Below, in pieces: positions 51,821-60,018 of a DNA stretch of 64,000 nt (positions within the stretch are counted from its first letter, which is position 1; each line of letters starts with the position of its first letter). The notes under the pieces are model-generated. The model was not told where the DNA came from, ran no database searches, and was given only the letters and a program-made list of their open reading frames with translations. Location: assembly GCF_918698245.1 (NCBI RefSeq), contig NZ_CAKKMS010000002.1, forward strand, positions 248,001 to 312,000, written 5' to 3'. The stretch comes from Pedobacter sp. Bi126 (GTDB lineage Bacteria > Bacteroidota > Bacteroidia > Sphingobacteriales > Sphingobacteriaceae). Both the position numbers and the translations under genes were made by a program.

Positions 51821-52966
51821 ATGGAAAAATATTCAAGGGTTTTAAATAATAATCAACTTTTAGAGGTTCTTTCCTTATCAAAAGATGCAACAGCCATATA
51901 CACATCTGAGCATATAATAATCGAAATGGCCAATGATGCCATGATTGCTTTTTGGGGAAAAGACCGCTCTATTATTGGTAAACCTTTAGAAGATGCTGTG
52001 CCAGAGTTAAAGGGCCAACCTTTTATCAATATGCTGAAAAATGTGTTGCTAACGGGTATTACAGATAAAGGAGATGCAATTCCGGCTGAAACCCTAAGGG
52101 AGGGCAGGTTACAAACAGCTTATTATGCTTACGAATACCGCGCCATTAAGGATGAAGCTGGGATGCCTTATTGTATTCTTCATACCGCAAGCGATGTGAC
52201 TGATATGGTTAATGCGAAAAAAGCCATTAAAGAGACTGAACTGCAACGGGAAGCACTAGATCAGGAACAGATGCTAATCAGTATAAAGGAAGAGCGGCAA
52301 AAGAATGATTTCATCAGTATGGTAAGCCATGAGCTAAAAACGCCTTTAACCTCTATTAGTGCTTATGTTCAATTGATGCAGAGTAGGAGTTTAACAGATC
52401 TTTTTGTCGTAAATACTTTAGATAAAGTTCAAAAACAGATCCGGAAAATGAGTGCTATGATCACTTCTTTTTTAAATGTATCACGTTTAGAATCAGGAGA
52501 AATTCACTTGAGCCTATCTCATTTTGATCTTGATAAACTGATTTGTGATCTTGTAGAAGATCTCAGGTTAATTCATCCCACTAATCAGATTAATTTTGTA
52601 GAGGGGGAACCTAAATTAATATACGCTGACAAAGATAAAATTGGCTCTGTAATTTCAAATTTGATTAGCAACGCTGTAAAATATTCAGATCAGGGCAGTA
52701 TTGTTTATGTTCAATCAGAAGCCTTGGGAAATGAAGTACATGTTTCGGTAACAGATAACGGCATTGGTATCGAGGCTCATGATTTGGAGAAACTTTTTGA
52801 TCGGTTTTATCGCGTAGAAAACCAGCAAACTAAAACCATTTCAGGTTTTGGGATTGGTTTATACCTAAGTGCAGAGATTATAAACTTACATCAAGGGAAA
52901 ATTTGGGCAGAAAGTAATTATGGCGCCGGCTCTACATTTCACTTTTCGCTGCCTGTAAAGCGCTAA
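51821..52966 (+). CDS. PAS-domain sensor histidine kinase
   Basis: A soluble two-component kinase without membrane segments. A PAS domain covers about 14-130 (ENDAMIAFWGKD-like block IIIEMANDAMIAFWG), a short coiled linker runs to 160, the phospho-acceptor domain has His170 in MVSHELKTPLTSI, and the ATPase domain shows the N box with Asn284 (LISNAVKY), G1 (TDNGIGI, Asp312) and G2 (GFGIGLYLS). The PAS domain would sense a cytoplasmic signal. No response regulator gene is adjacent, so it is an orphan kinase; possible functional coupling to the DUF3095 gene upstream is only positional. Confidence 0.92.
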   Translation: MEKYSRVLNNNQLLEVLSLSKDATAIYTSEHIIIEMANDAMIAFWGKDRSIIGKPLEDAVPELKGQPFINMLKNVLLTGITDKGDAIPAETLREGRLQTAYYAYEYRAIKDEAGMPYCILHTASDVTDMVNAKKAIKETELQREALDQEQMLISIKEERQKNDFISMVSHELKTPLTSISAYVQLMQSRSLTDLFVVNTLDKVQKQIRKMSAMITSFLNVSRLESGEIHLSLSHFDLDKLICDLVEDLRLIHPTNQINFVEGEPKLIYADKDKIGSVISNLISNAVKYSDQGSIVYVQSEALGNEVHVSVTDNGIGIEAHDLEKLFDRFYRVENQQTKTISGFGIGLYLSAEIINLHQGKIWAESNYGAGSTFHFSLPVKR

Positions 52967-53061
52967 TTCAAATCAAAGCCCTAATCTTGTATGATTAAAC
53001 TGCAGTTAAAGTTTTGAATTAGTTAAGAAAAAGTAAATGATTGGATGACAGCTTAAAATAA

Positions 53062-53190
53062 ATCGTCATTTCGACTGAAGCAAAGCTCCGAAGTCAATTC
53101 GGAAGAGAAATCTTTGGATTATGTCTTTCGGGTTGCTCAAAGACTTCCCGTCGAAGGATTCCTTTGGAACACTGCGGCGGGAATGACGAT
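53062..53190. repeat. Inverted-repeat element C (129 bp)
   Basis: The ends ATCGTCATT (53062-53070) and AATGACGAT (53182-53190) are perfect 9-bp terminal inverted repeats, matching the ends of element B. The right part GAAGGATTCCTTTGGAACACT (53154-53174) recurs near 40326. It lies between the convergent kinase and aldo/keto reductase genes and could also act as a transcription barrier. Confidence 0.65.
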
Positions 53191-53197
53191 CGTTTTT

Positions 53198-54187
53198 TTA
53201 ACTTAAAATTTCATCAATCAGTTTTACTTCAGTATCACTAAAAATTATATTATCTAAAGCTTTAATTGAATCCGTAATTTGCTCTGGTTTACTGGCACCT
53301 ATTAATACTGTGGTAATTCTCTCGTCTTTTAGTATCCACGATAAAGCCATGTGTGCTAATTTTTGACCACGCGATTTGGCAACATCATTTAGTTTGGCAA
53401 TCACGGCTAATTTCTCGGGCGTAATATTGCTTTCTTTCAGGAAAATACCACTGGTGGCCACTCGCGAATCGGAAGGGATGCCGTGTAAATATTTATCGGT
53501 AAGTAAACCTTGTGCTAATGGCGAAAATGGGATACAACCTACACCATTTTGTTGCAAAACATCGAGTAAGCCATCTTCTACCCAACGTTCGAACATCGAA
53601 TATTTAGGCTGGTGGATTAAACATGGCGTACCGTTATCTTTTAAAATTTTGATAGCTTTTGCAGCTTCTTCTGCCTTATAATTCGAAATACCAACATACA
53701 AAGCTTTTCCCTGTTGAACCAAGAGACTTAAGGCGCCCATGGTTTCTTCAAGTGGAGTTTCAGGATCTGGACGGTGGTGATAAAAAATATCGACATAATC
53801 CAGTTTCATGCGTTTTAAGCTCTGGTCTAAACTAGAAACCAGGTATTTTTTCGAACCCCAGTCGCCATAAGGACCATCCCACATGGTATATCCGGCTTTG
53901 CTAGAAATAATCATTTCATCACGATAGCCCCTAAAATCCTCATGAAGGATTTTTCCGAAAACTTCTTCAGCCGAGCCTGGAGGCGGACCATAATTATTTG
54001 CTAAATCGAAATGGGTAATCCCATTGTTAAAGGCGGTGTAGATTAGGTTTTTGCTGTTTTCAAAAACGTTTACATGCCCGAAATTATGCCATAAACCCAA
54101 CGATATTGCAGGCAATTTTATGCCACTGTTTCCACAACGGCGATATAGCATTTTGTCGTAACGGTCTGTTGAAATGATTTGATTCAT
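53198..54187 (-). CDS. Aldo/keto reductase, YghZ/GpR type
   Basis: An AKR of the subgroup that includes E. coli YghZ, an L-glyceraldehyde-3-phosphate reductase. The subgroup block ITHFDLANNYGPPPG (57-71) supplies Asp61 and Tyr66; Lys97 in ISSKAGY and His137/138 in FYHHRPD complete the tetrad. 329 residues is typical. It would use NADPH to reduce small aldehydes in the cytoplasm, including toxic triose or methylglyoxal. It converges with the kinase gene across element C. The promoter is not evident. Confidence 0.92.
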   Translation of the reverse strand: MNQIISTDRYDKMLYRRCGNSGIKLPAISLGLWHNFGHVNVFENSKNLIYTAFNNGITHFDLANNYGPPPGSAEEVFGKILHEDFRGYRDEMIISSKAGYTMWDGPYGDWGSKKYLVSSLDQSLKRMKLDYVDIFYHHRPDPETPLEETMGALSLLVQQGKALYVGISNYKAEEAAKAIKILKDNGTPCLIHQPKYSMFERWVEDGLLDVLQQNGVGCIPFSPLAQGLLTDKYLHGIPSDSRVATSGIFLKESNITPEKLAVIAKLNDVAKSRGQKLAHMALSWILKDERITTVLIGASKPEQITDSIKALDNIIFSDTEVKLIDEILS

Positions 54188-54594
54188 ATTTGGGATTTGA
54201 TTGCCGCAATAATAATCAGTTTTACTGGATTTTAATTGATATTAGGTGAATATTATCTTCAAATGAGTAAAAATGCTGAAAGTTCAATTTTGCTGGATAA
54301 TAACCGTTGCTGAATTCATTCAAGATCTTGCATTTAGTTCATCTTTTAAAAAAGACCCTGAAATAAATCCGATAGTCATTGGCTCAGGAAGACGATAAAA
54401 TAAATCAAAGATTTTCCAATCGTTCAACATTTTGTTATCACCATTTCTACAAATCGTATCATTGCTGATGTTTAATTAAATTATTATTTAATATATGCAT
54501 TTTTGATTATTCTAAATCGTTTTATTTGTAATGTTAAGTCATATATTTATATTTAAAAACTTAATTAAAAATTCTAAACCAAGTATTCCAATTT
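54188..54594. other. 407-bp AT-rich intergenic region
   Basis: This is the divergent gap between the YghZ-type reductase and aldose epimerase genes and should contain both promoters. It is very AT-rich; I saw no exact TAnnTTTG element with correct spacing, no strong hairpin and no reading frame. Confidence 0.55.
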
Positions 54595-55767
54595 ATGAAA
54601 TTACAATCATTAACGAGCCTCGGTATGCTGGCTGTAATCGGCTTTGCATCTTGCCAGTCCGGATCCAAAAAATCTTCATCAGCTGATCGTTTAAAAGACG
54701 ATTCAATAGCTGTTGTAAAACTTGTCGCCGATTCTTTTAAAAAGGAAATTGATGGTAAACAAACAGCATTATACACCTTAAAGAATAAGAATAATGCGGA
54801 GGCTATTTTTACCAATTATGGTGGTCGCCTGGTGAGTTTACTGGTGCCAAATAAAGATGGTAAGTTAGTTGATGTGGTAGTAGGTTTTAAAAGTATTCAT
54901 GATTACGAAAAATCAACCGAGCCCTATTTTGGTGCAACTATTGGCCGATATGGCAACCGCATAGCAAAGGGTAAATTTACGCTTGAAGGCAAAACCTATT
55001 CGCTATTTACCAATAACGGACAGAATACCCTTCATGGCGGAAAAAAAGGCTATCAATATGTTGTTTGGGATGCTTCTCAGCCAAGTGCCAATACCTTAGT
55101 GCTTCATTACTTATCAAAAGATGGCGATGAAAATTTTCCTGGCAATTTAGATGTTAAAGTAACTTATACTTTAACGGATGATAATGAACTGAAAATGGAC
55201 TACGAGGCTAAAACCGATAAAACCACTATCGTAAATTTAACAAACCACGCATTCTTTAATTTAAATGGTGATGGAAGCGGTGAGATTTTGAACCACGAGG
55301 TACAGATTTATGCTGATGAGTACACGCCTGTTGATTCTACCTTGATCCCAACAGGAAAGATTGAAAAGGTTAAGGGAACACCGTTCGATTTTACGAAAGC
55401 AACTACCATTGGTGCGCGTATAAACGATAAAAACGAACAGTTAACCTTTGGGAAGGGTTATGATCATAACTACGTGCTGAATAAAACCAAAGCTATGGGC
55501 ATGTTCCACGCGGCTACGGTTAAAGGAGATAAGTCGGGTATAGTGATGGATATTTATACGCAGGAGCCAGGTTTGCAATTTTATAGCGGCAACTTTATGC
55601 AAAGTAAAAATACTTTTAAAACTGGTGCTAAAGATGATTTTAGAACAGCAATTGCATTAGAAACACAGCATTTTCCAGATTCACCAAATCAACCCGCTTT
55701 TCCATCAACGGTTTTAAAGCCTGGGCAGGTGTATAAAACAAGCTCGGTATATAAATTTACCAAATAA
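54595..55767 (+). CDS. Aldose 1-epimerase (galactose mutarotase-like) lipoprotein
   Basis: A GalM-family mutarotase interconverting alpha and beta anomers of hexoses. It has a lipoprotein signal (GFASC, Cys20) and a Ser/Lys-rich tether (~21-60), so it acts at the periplasmic side of a membrane rather than in the cytoplasm. Catalytic-site motifs are NTLHGGKKG (first His), LTNHAFFNL (second His) and ALETQHFPDSPNQ (catalytic Glu). 390 residues, slightly longer than GalM because of the tether. It ends in a bidirectional terminator. Confidence 0.92.
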   Translation: MKLQSLTSLGMLAVIGFASCQSGSKKSSSADRLKDDSIAVVKLVADSFKKEIDGKQTALYTLKNKNNAEAIFTNYGGRLVSLLVPNKDGKLVDVVVGFKSIHDYEKSTEPYFGATIGRYGNRIAKGKFTLEGKTYSLFTNNGQNTLHGGKKGYQYVVWDASQPSANTLVLHYLSKDGDENFPGNLDVKVTYTLTDDNELKMDYEAKTDKTTIVNLTNHAFFNLNGDGSGEILNHEVQIYADEYTPVDSTLIPTGKIEKVKGTPFDFTKATTIGARINDKNEQLTFGKGYDHNYVLNKTKAMGMFHAATVKGDKSGIVMDIYTQEPGLQFYSGNFMQSKNTFKTGAKDDFRTAIALETQHFPDSPNQPAFPSTVLKPGQVYKTSSVYKFTK

Positions 55768-55795
55768 TTGTTTTCAAGATCTCCCAACAATGATA

Positions 55796-55835
55796 AAATT
55801 ACAACGGCCTGTAGAAATGCAGGTCGTTGTAATTT
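55796..55835. terminator. Bidirectional terminator
   Basis: A 16-bp stem (one G-T pair) with an 8-base loop, core ACAACGGCCTG and CAGGTCGTTGT, lies between the convergent epimerase and HAD genes. A/T tracts close the stem on both sides. Its right edge overlaps the last two bases of the HAD gene. Confidence 0.8.
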
Positions 55836-56499
55836 AGAAAAGTTCTTGTAAAACCGGATCTGTATAATCTTCTATAAAAGCAATAATGTTGTTGTAAGCT
55901 GCAAATTCTTCTTTAGTATGCATGGTTGTTAATACAACACATCTCATCCCGGCATTCTCTGCTGCTTCAACACCTTTTGGTGCATCTTCAAAAACTATGC
56001 ATTGGCTGGCTTCAACGCCTAAAATTTCTGCCCCTTTGGTAAAAGTTTCCGGATCGGGCTTGCTATTTACCACATCTTCGGCACTTACTATGGCTTTAAA
56101 ATAAGAACGGATATTTAAATTATCGAGTACAAAATTAATGTTGAAGGGAATAGCAGCAGAGCCAATTGCCATTTGAATGCCTGATTGTTTCGCTTTTTCT
56201 AAAAAATCGCCTAAACCTGCTATTAACGTTAAATGTTTTTTATAAGCAGCTTGATATCTATGCTCTTTTTCAATTGAAATCTGATCAATCTGTTCCTGAG
56301 AGAAATGACCAATACCAAAAACACGTTCTAACAGATCTTGGTTTTTACCGTACATCTGTTTTTTAACCGCATCGAAGCTAATACTTGCGCCTAAATCTTT
56401 TGTAAGTATGTTATGCCAGGCATGATTGTGGAAAGCCATATCGTTAATCATGGTTCCATTAAGATCGAAAAGAAATGCTTTGGGGGTATTATTCGTCAT
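55834..56499 (-). CDS. HAD-family phosphatase, beta-phosphoglucomutase-like, with D-x-N motif
   Basis: A 221-residue HAD hydrolase of the beta-phosphoglucomutase/phosphatase subgroup with an alpha-helical cap. Motif I reads LFDLNGTM, so the second Asp of the usual DxDGT motif, the acid/base residue, is Asn. The other motifs are present: GSAA (Ser of motif II), a Lys in SKPDPETF and the acidic motif IV FEDAPKGVEAA. The Asn may lower phosphatase activity or change chemistry. The ATG at 56499 is preferred over one at 56529, which adds ten residues before the domain. It converges with the epimerase gene. Confidence 0.87.
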   Translation of the reverse strand: MTNNTPKAFLFDLNGTMINDMAFHNHAWHNILTKDLGASISFDAVKKQMYGKNQDLLERVFGIGHFSQEQIDQISIEKEHRYQAAYKKHLTLIAGLGDFLEKAKQSGIQMAIGSAAIPFNINFVLDNLNIRSYFKAIVSAEDVVNSKPDPETFTKGAEILGVEASQCIVFEDAPKGVEAAENAGMRCVVLTTMHTKEEFAAYNNIIAFIEDYTDPVLQELF

Positions 56500-56637
56500 G
56501 GTGGCAAAATTATCAGATTTTTTTATCATTAAGTTAAAATATAGTTATCAAAGCGAAAATTTAACGAATAATTTATTCCTCAAAGTGGTGCCAAAAATGG
56601 GTAACGCTAAAAATAAATTATCCACAACTGTAATTTT

Positions 56638-56665
56638 TTGGCTGTTGCACTCGTTTTCATATTTG
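56638..56665 (+). promoter_or_regulatory. Predicted promoter of the Crp-family gene
   Basis: TTG (56638-56640), a 17-base spacer and CATATTTG (56658-56665) match the Bacteroidota promoter pattern with one mismatch (C for T at the first -7 base). The start site would be near 56671, about 50 bases before the ATG. Confidence 0.5.
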
Positions 56666-56720
56666 GAAATCCGGCATTCAAGCAATAGCTTGCATCGTTT
56701 TAAAACCCCAGATAAATATT

Positions 56721-57329
56721 ATGACTGCTGCCCATCATGAAAGTGATCCTCTTATTAAGTATTTAAATGAGCTGCAGCCATTAAAGAAAGAAATAATTGA
56801 GCAGATAAAAACCGAAACATTCAAAATCTTTGTGCGTAAGAATGAGGTTTTGCCTAACCATAGTGAGATCAGTGGCGATTGTCTATTTTTTATTATTAAA
56901 GGCTTAGTGCGGGCTTTTGTAATGGATGAAGGAAAAGATATTACCGCCTGGTTAACAGATGAAAACCACTTTATTGGTAGTATTCGGAATCCGGGAACGC
57001 TTATTCCAACTTATCAGGAACAATATCAGGCACTGGAAGATTCAGAACTGCTTATACTCCCATATCGTTTAATTGACGACATATACGCACAGTTTCCTGA
57101 AACCAATATTTTGGCTAGAAAATTATTGGCCATACATTATCATATGTCGCAAGAGCGATCTATTTTATCACGAATCCCCTCAGCAGAAATAAGGTACAAA
57201 CAGTTTAAAATCGGGTATCCTACTATAAAGTCTAGGGTTCCTCTAAAATTTTTAGCCAGTTACCTGGGGATGCGAATCGAAACTTTAAGCAGGATTAGAA
57301 AGAAAGAAAAGACAGAAGAAAAGGGTTAA
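56721..57329 (+). CDS. Crp/Fnr-family transcriptional regulator
   Basis: A 202-residue regulator with a cyclic-nucleotide-binding-like beta-roll (~25-120, FIIKGLVRAFVMDEG and LEDSELLILPYRL) and a C-terminal helix-turn-helix (~165-195, SYLGMRIETLSRIRKK). The phosphate-binding loop residues of cAMP-responsive Crp are not evident, as in most Bacteroidota members, so the ligand is uncertain. Its stop TAA overlaps the stop of the convergent PAP2 gene (TTAA at 57326-57329). Divergent HAD gene upstream. Targets unknown. Confidence 0.9.
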   Translation: MTAAHHESDPLIKYLNELQPLKKEIIEQIKTETFKIFVRKNEVLPNHSEISGDCLFFIIKGLVRAFVMDEGKDITAWLTDENHFIGSIRNPGTLIPTYQEQYQALEDSELLILPYRLIDDIYAQFPETNILARKLLAIHYHMSQERSILSRIPSAEIRYKQFKIGYPTIKSRVPLKFLASYLGMRIETLSRIRKKEKTEEKG

Positions 57330-57964
57330 TTTGCTTTCTTTTTGAAGTAAAAATAGCAAAGCGGAAAAAGGCAGATTAAGCCTAACAGAAAACCACCAAC
57401 TGTATCGGTAAACCAATGTGCACCCAGATAAATTCTGGATGGTGCAATGGTGATCATCAAAAATGCTGATAAATAAGTCACTATATTTCTAGTTAACTTC
57501 GGTACCCCTTTTAAAGTATTCATCAAAATAATCAAGAAGCCAAAAAAGAGGGTATAAGAAAGTACATGACCACTGGGATAGCTCTGAAAGCGGTTTATTT
57601 CCACCAGCCGTACGTAAAATGCGGTAGGACGCGGGCGGTTAATCACATTTTTTATACCCAGAATAACTAATCCAGACAAGAGCACCGTAGAAACGAATAG
57701 GCCTTCGCGTTTATATTTTTGCTGGTAAAATATGATTGCTACCACTATTACCGAAAGTAATGAATAGGGGAGTTCTCCAAAAAAACTGATGGCCAACATC
57801 AATTTATCTAACCAATCTGCATGATATTGCTGAATGAACAACGAAGTTTTAATGTCAAAATCAAGTATGGGATGCTGTGCAATGAAAAAACTTAAACAGG
57901 TAAATGCAGCAATCAGTAAAATAAGGATAAAAATTAGCGTATTTCGTTTTAAAAGAGTAGACAT
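57326..57964 (-). CDS. PAP2-family membrane phosphatase
   Basis: An integral-membrane acid phosphatase of the PAP2 superfamily, acting on lipid phosphates such as phosphatidic acid or undecaprenyl pyrophosphate. It has about six transmembrane segments and the three catalytic motifs: KNVINRPRP, YPSGH and SRIYLGAHWFTD. 212 residues is typical. Overlaps the Crp-type gene tail-to-tail by four bases. The lipid substrate is not predictable by sequence. Confidence 0.92.
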   Translation of the reverse strand: MSTLLKRNTLIFILILLIAAFTCLSFFIAQHPILDFDIKTSLFIQQYHADWLDKLMLAISFFGELPYSLLSVIVVAIIFYQQKYKREGLFVSTVLLSGLVILGIKNVINRPRPTAFYVRLVEINRFQSYPSGHVLSYTLFFGFLIILMNTLKGVPKLTRNIVTYLSAFLMITIAPSRIYLGAHWFTDTVGGFLLGLICLFPLCYFYFKKKAN

Positions 57965-58094
57965 AGGCAGATCGAAAAATCAAAACTATGGATTTTCTGT
58001 TAATAGATACAAAATTTTCAATCATTTTAAAGGTGAATCTCTGAAATGCCGAAATTGATAAAAAATATTATCTTTATGGTTTAACGTGATCTCA

Positions 58095-59138
58095 ATGCAA
58101 GAAAACCAATCTACAGGGGGTGCTCCTGAAAGCCAATTTAATGAAAGTCTGTGTGTAAACTGCCAGCTAAATGTATATCAACCAGGCCATGCCATTAATC
58201 TATGTTCTGATTGCAGGCAAAGCTTAATTAAATTTCCCGTTCCCAGATGGATCAAATTTTTCGCCATTGGGATTATTGCCGTTATGGTAATTAGTTTGAT
58301 AAGGACGAAACGCTACATTTCTGCAGCTATCCACCTGGGTAAGGCCGAAAATGCCATAGACCAAAAACATTTTGTAACTGCGCAGCAAGAACTGGCCCTG
58401 GTGTTAAATAAGTTTCCTGATGATATGGCTGCAAATGGATATATGATGATAGCAAGCGCTTATAATCTTGATTTTGAATCGTATGGTGCGGCATACTCGC
58501 GTATTGCTGATAAAAAAACAGATGATGAATCTTTATTGAGCAGGGTAGATGCGGCATCAGCATATATTGATCAGAATTTCCCTAAAGACACCTTAATGTA
58601 TAAAAGGATAATAGCTGCTGCAAACAATAAAGAAAAATTATTGGCCTTAACAGATAGCACTCAAGAAATTGCTTTGAAAACCCATATTGCAAATTTCTTA
58701 TACGAACTGAAAGATTATGAACGGGTAGAAAGCATCATAAATAAAGTGTTGGCAGTAGATTCGAATTTTTATCAGGCAGTAAGCTTAATGTCTGCAGTAA
58801 AAAGAAATACAGCTAAATATGATGATGCGCTTGCGTATTGCGATCGTTTATTAAGTTTAAACGCAGAAGATGTTTATGCTTTATCTCAGAAAGCAAGGAT
58901 AGAACTAAAACGGAAACACGATAAAGATGCTGCTATTTATGCAGCAAAGGCAATGGAATTAAGCCCTGATAACAATAGTGCTATTGAAGCAAAAGCAATG
59001 GTAGAGCATTTTGCTGGTAAGAAGAAAGAAAGTTTAGCCAGTTTAGCTAAAATTAAAGCTCATGAAGCAGAATCAGGTGATAGCACGATCTCAAAACGGT
59101 TAACACTTATTATTAACGGTTCAGAAATTTATAGGTAA
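58095..59138 (+). CDS. Zinc-ribbon, membrane-anchored TPR protein
   Basis: A 347-residue protein with a zinc ribbon near the N-terminus (Cys20, Cys23, Cys37, Cys40 in CVNC and CSDC), one transmembrane segment (~52-69, KFFAIGIIAVMVISLI) and a long helical region with tetratricopeptide-like repeats (about 80-345, with LVLNKFPDDMAANGYM and YDDALAYCDRLLSLNAEDVYAL). The TPR part should lie outside the cytoplasm or scaffold partners. The ATG at 58095 is preferred over a GTG nine bases upstream. It is followed after 15 bp by an HExxH membrane protein, probably a functional partner. Confidence 0.75.
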   Translation: MQENQSTGGAPESQFNESLCVNCQLNVYQPGHAINLCSDCRQSLIKFPVPRWIKFFAIGIIAVMVISLIRTKRYISAAIHLGKAENAIDQKHFVTAQQELALVLNKFPDDMAANGYMMIASAYNLDFESYGAAYSRIADKKTDDESLLSRVDAASAYIDQNFPKDTLMYKRIIAAANNKEKLLALTDSTQEIALKTHIANFLYELKDYERVESIINKVLAVDSNFYQAVSLMSAVKRNTAKYDDALAYCDRLLSLNAEDVYALSQKARIELKRKHDKDAAIYAAKAMELSPDNNSAIEAKAMVEHFAGKKKESLASLAKIKAHEAESGDSTISKRLTLIINGSEIYR

Positions 59139-59153
59139 TTAAAAAATCAAATT

Positions 59154-59684
59154 ATGTTTATTCCAGGTATTTTTATCAGTATAGCTACTTTTCCAGGTGT
59201 AATTGTTCATGAGCTTGCCCATCAGTTATTTTGCAGGTTATTTAAAGTTCCGGTTTTTGAAGTTTGTTATTTCAGGGTGGAAAATCCCGTTGGCTATGTG
59301 CTTCATGAACCTGCACCAAAGGTTTATCAAACAGTATTTATTTCTGTAGGTCCATTTATTATTAATACATTATTGTGCTTTATCATCGGCTTTTCTGCTT
59401 CATTACAGTTTAAATTCGATTCGGCCAATATTTTAGATTATCTATTGATGTATCTGGCCATTTCGATCGGGGCCCATGCTTTTCCAAGCACAGGTGATGC
59501 AAGCACCCTATGGAATGCTGTTGTGAAATCTGAAACAAGTTCGTGGTTATCTAAAGCTGTTGTAACGCCAATTGTTGGTTTTATTTATGCAGGAGCATTG
59601 GGGTCATTCTTTTGGCTCGATATTATTTATGGCGGTGCTGTAGCTTTAGGCTTGCCTTATTTAATCATTAAGTTTTTAGTATAA
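59154..59684 (+). CDS. HExxH integral-membrane protein, M50-like
   Basis: A 176-residue, four- to five-segment membrane protein with the zinc-protease motif HELAH (19-23) inside the first hydrophobic stretch, followed by FCRLFKVPVFEVCYF. This placement is seen in M50/site-2-protease-like and DUF3267-like families. A second metal ligand could be the Asp in STGDAST (~118-124). It lacks the PDZ domain and length of RseP-type proteases. The zinc-ribbon/TPR gene ends 15 bp upstream, so the two are likely co-transcribed. Proteolytic activity is inferred, not shown. Confidence 0.72.
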   Translation: MFIPGIFISIATFPGVIVHELAHQLFCRLFKVPVFEVCYFRVENPVGYVLHEPAPKVYQTVFISVGPFIINTLLCFIIGFSASLQFKFDSANILDYLLMYLAISIGAHAFPSTGDASTLWNAVVKSETSSWLSKAVVTPIVGFIYAGALGSFFWLDIIYGGAVALGLPYLIIKFLV

Positions 59685-60018
59685 GAAAAGCTACAAGACC
59701 AAAAATATTCATCAAGGAAATAAAACGATTCATCAAGGAAATACGCCTATCTGTATAATCCGCTATGATATGTTGAAATGATTTTCAATCTTCGAATCAG
59801 ATAATAAGGATATCTATGCTTACGAGGTTGGCAGGATTAATTTCCTGCCGACTGAAGGAGCACACCGTTCGACAATTTACTCATAAATTATACGTTTTGT
59901 ATTAACGCTCCAGCCGAAGCCCCCTCCTTTAAATGAGGAGGTGCTTAGGTTGATCAATATCGCCCCTTTCTGTCGCCAATTTTTTAAACAATTTATAGCT
60001 ATTAATGGTTTCTTTGTT
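59685..60018. other. 334-bp intergenic region with short repeats
   Basis: It contains a 16-bp direct repeat ATTCATCAAGGAAATA at 59707-59722 and 59728-59743, a hairpin GGCAGGA-TTAATT-TCCTGCC (59830-59849), and a CCTCC...GGAGG hairpin (59923-59941) of a type common between Bacteroidota genes. No gene is supported. Confidence 0.5.

Noticed and set aside
56426..56740. 104-codon plus-strand frame antisense to the HAD gene
   Set aside because: It is antisense to a well-supported gene and runs through the Crp promoter; composition is not protein-like.
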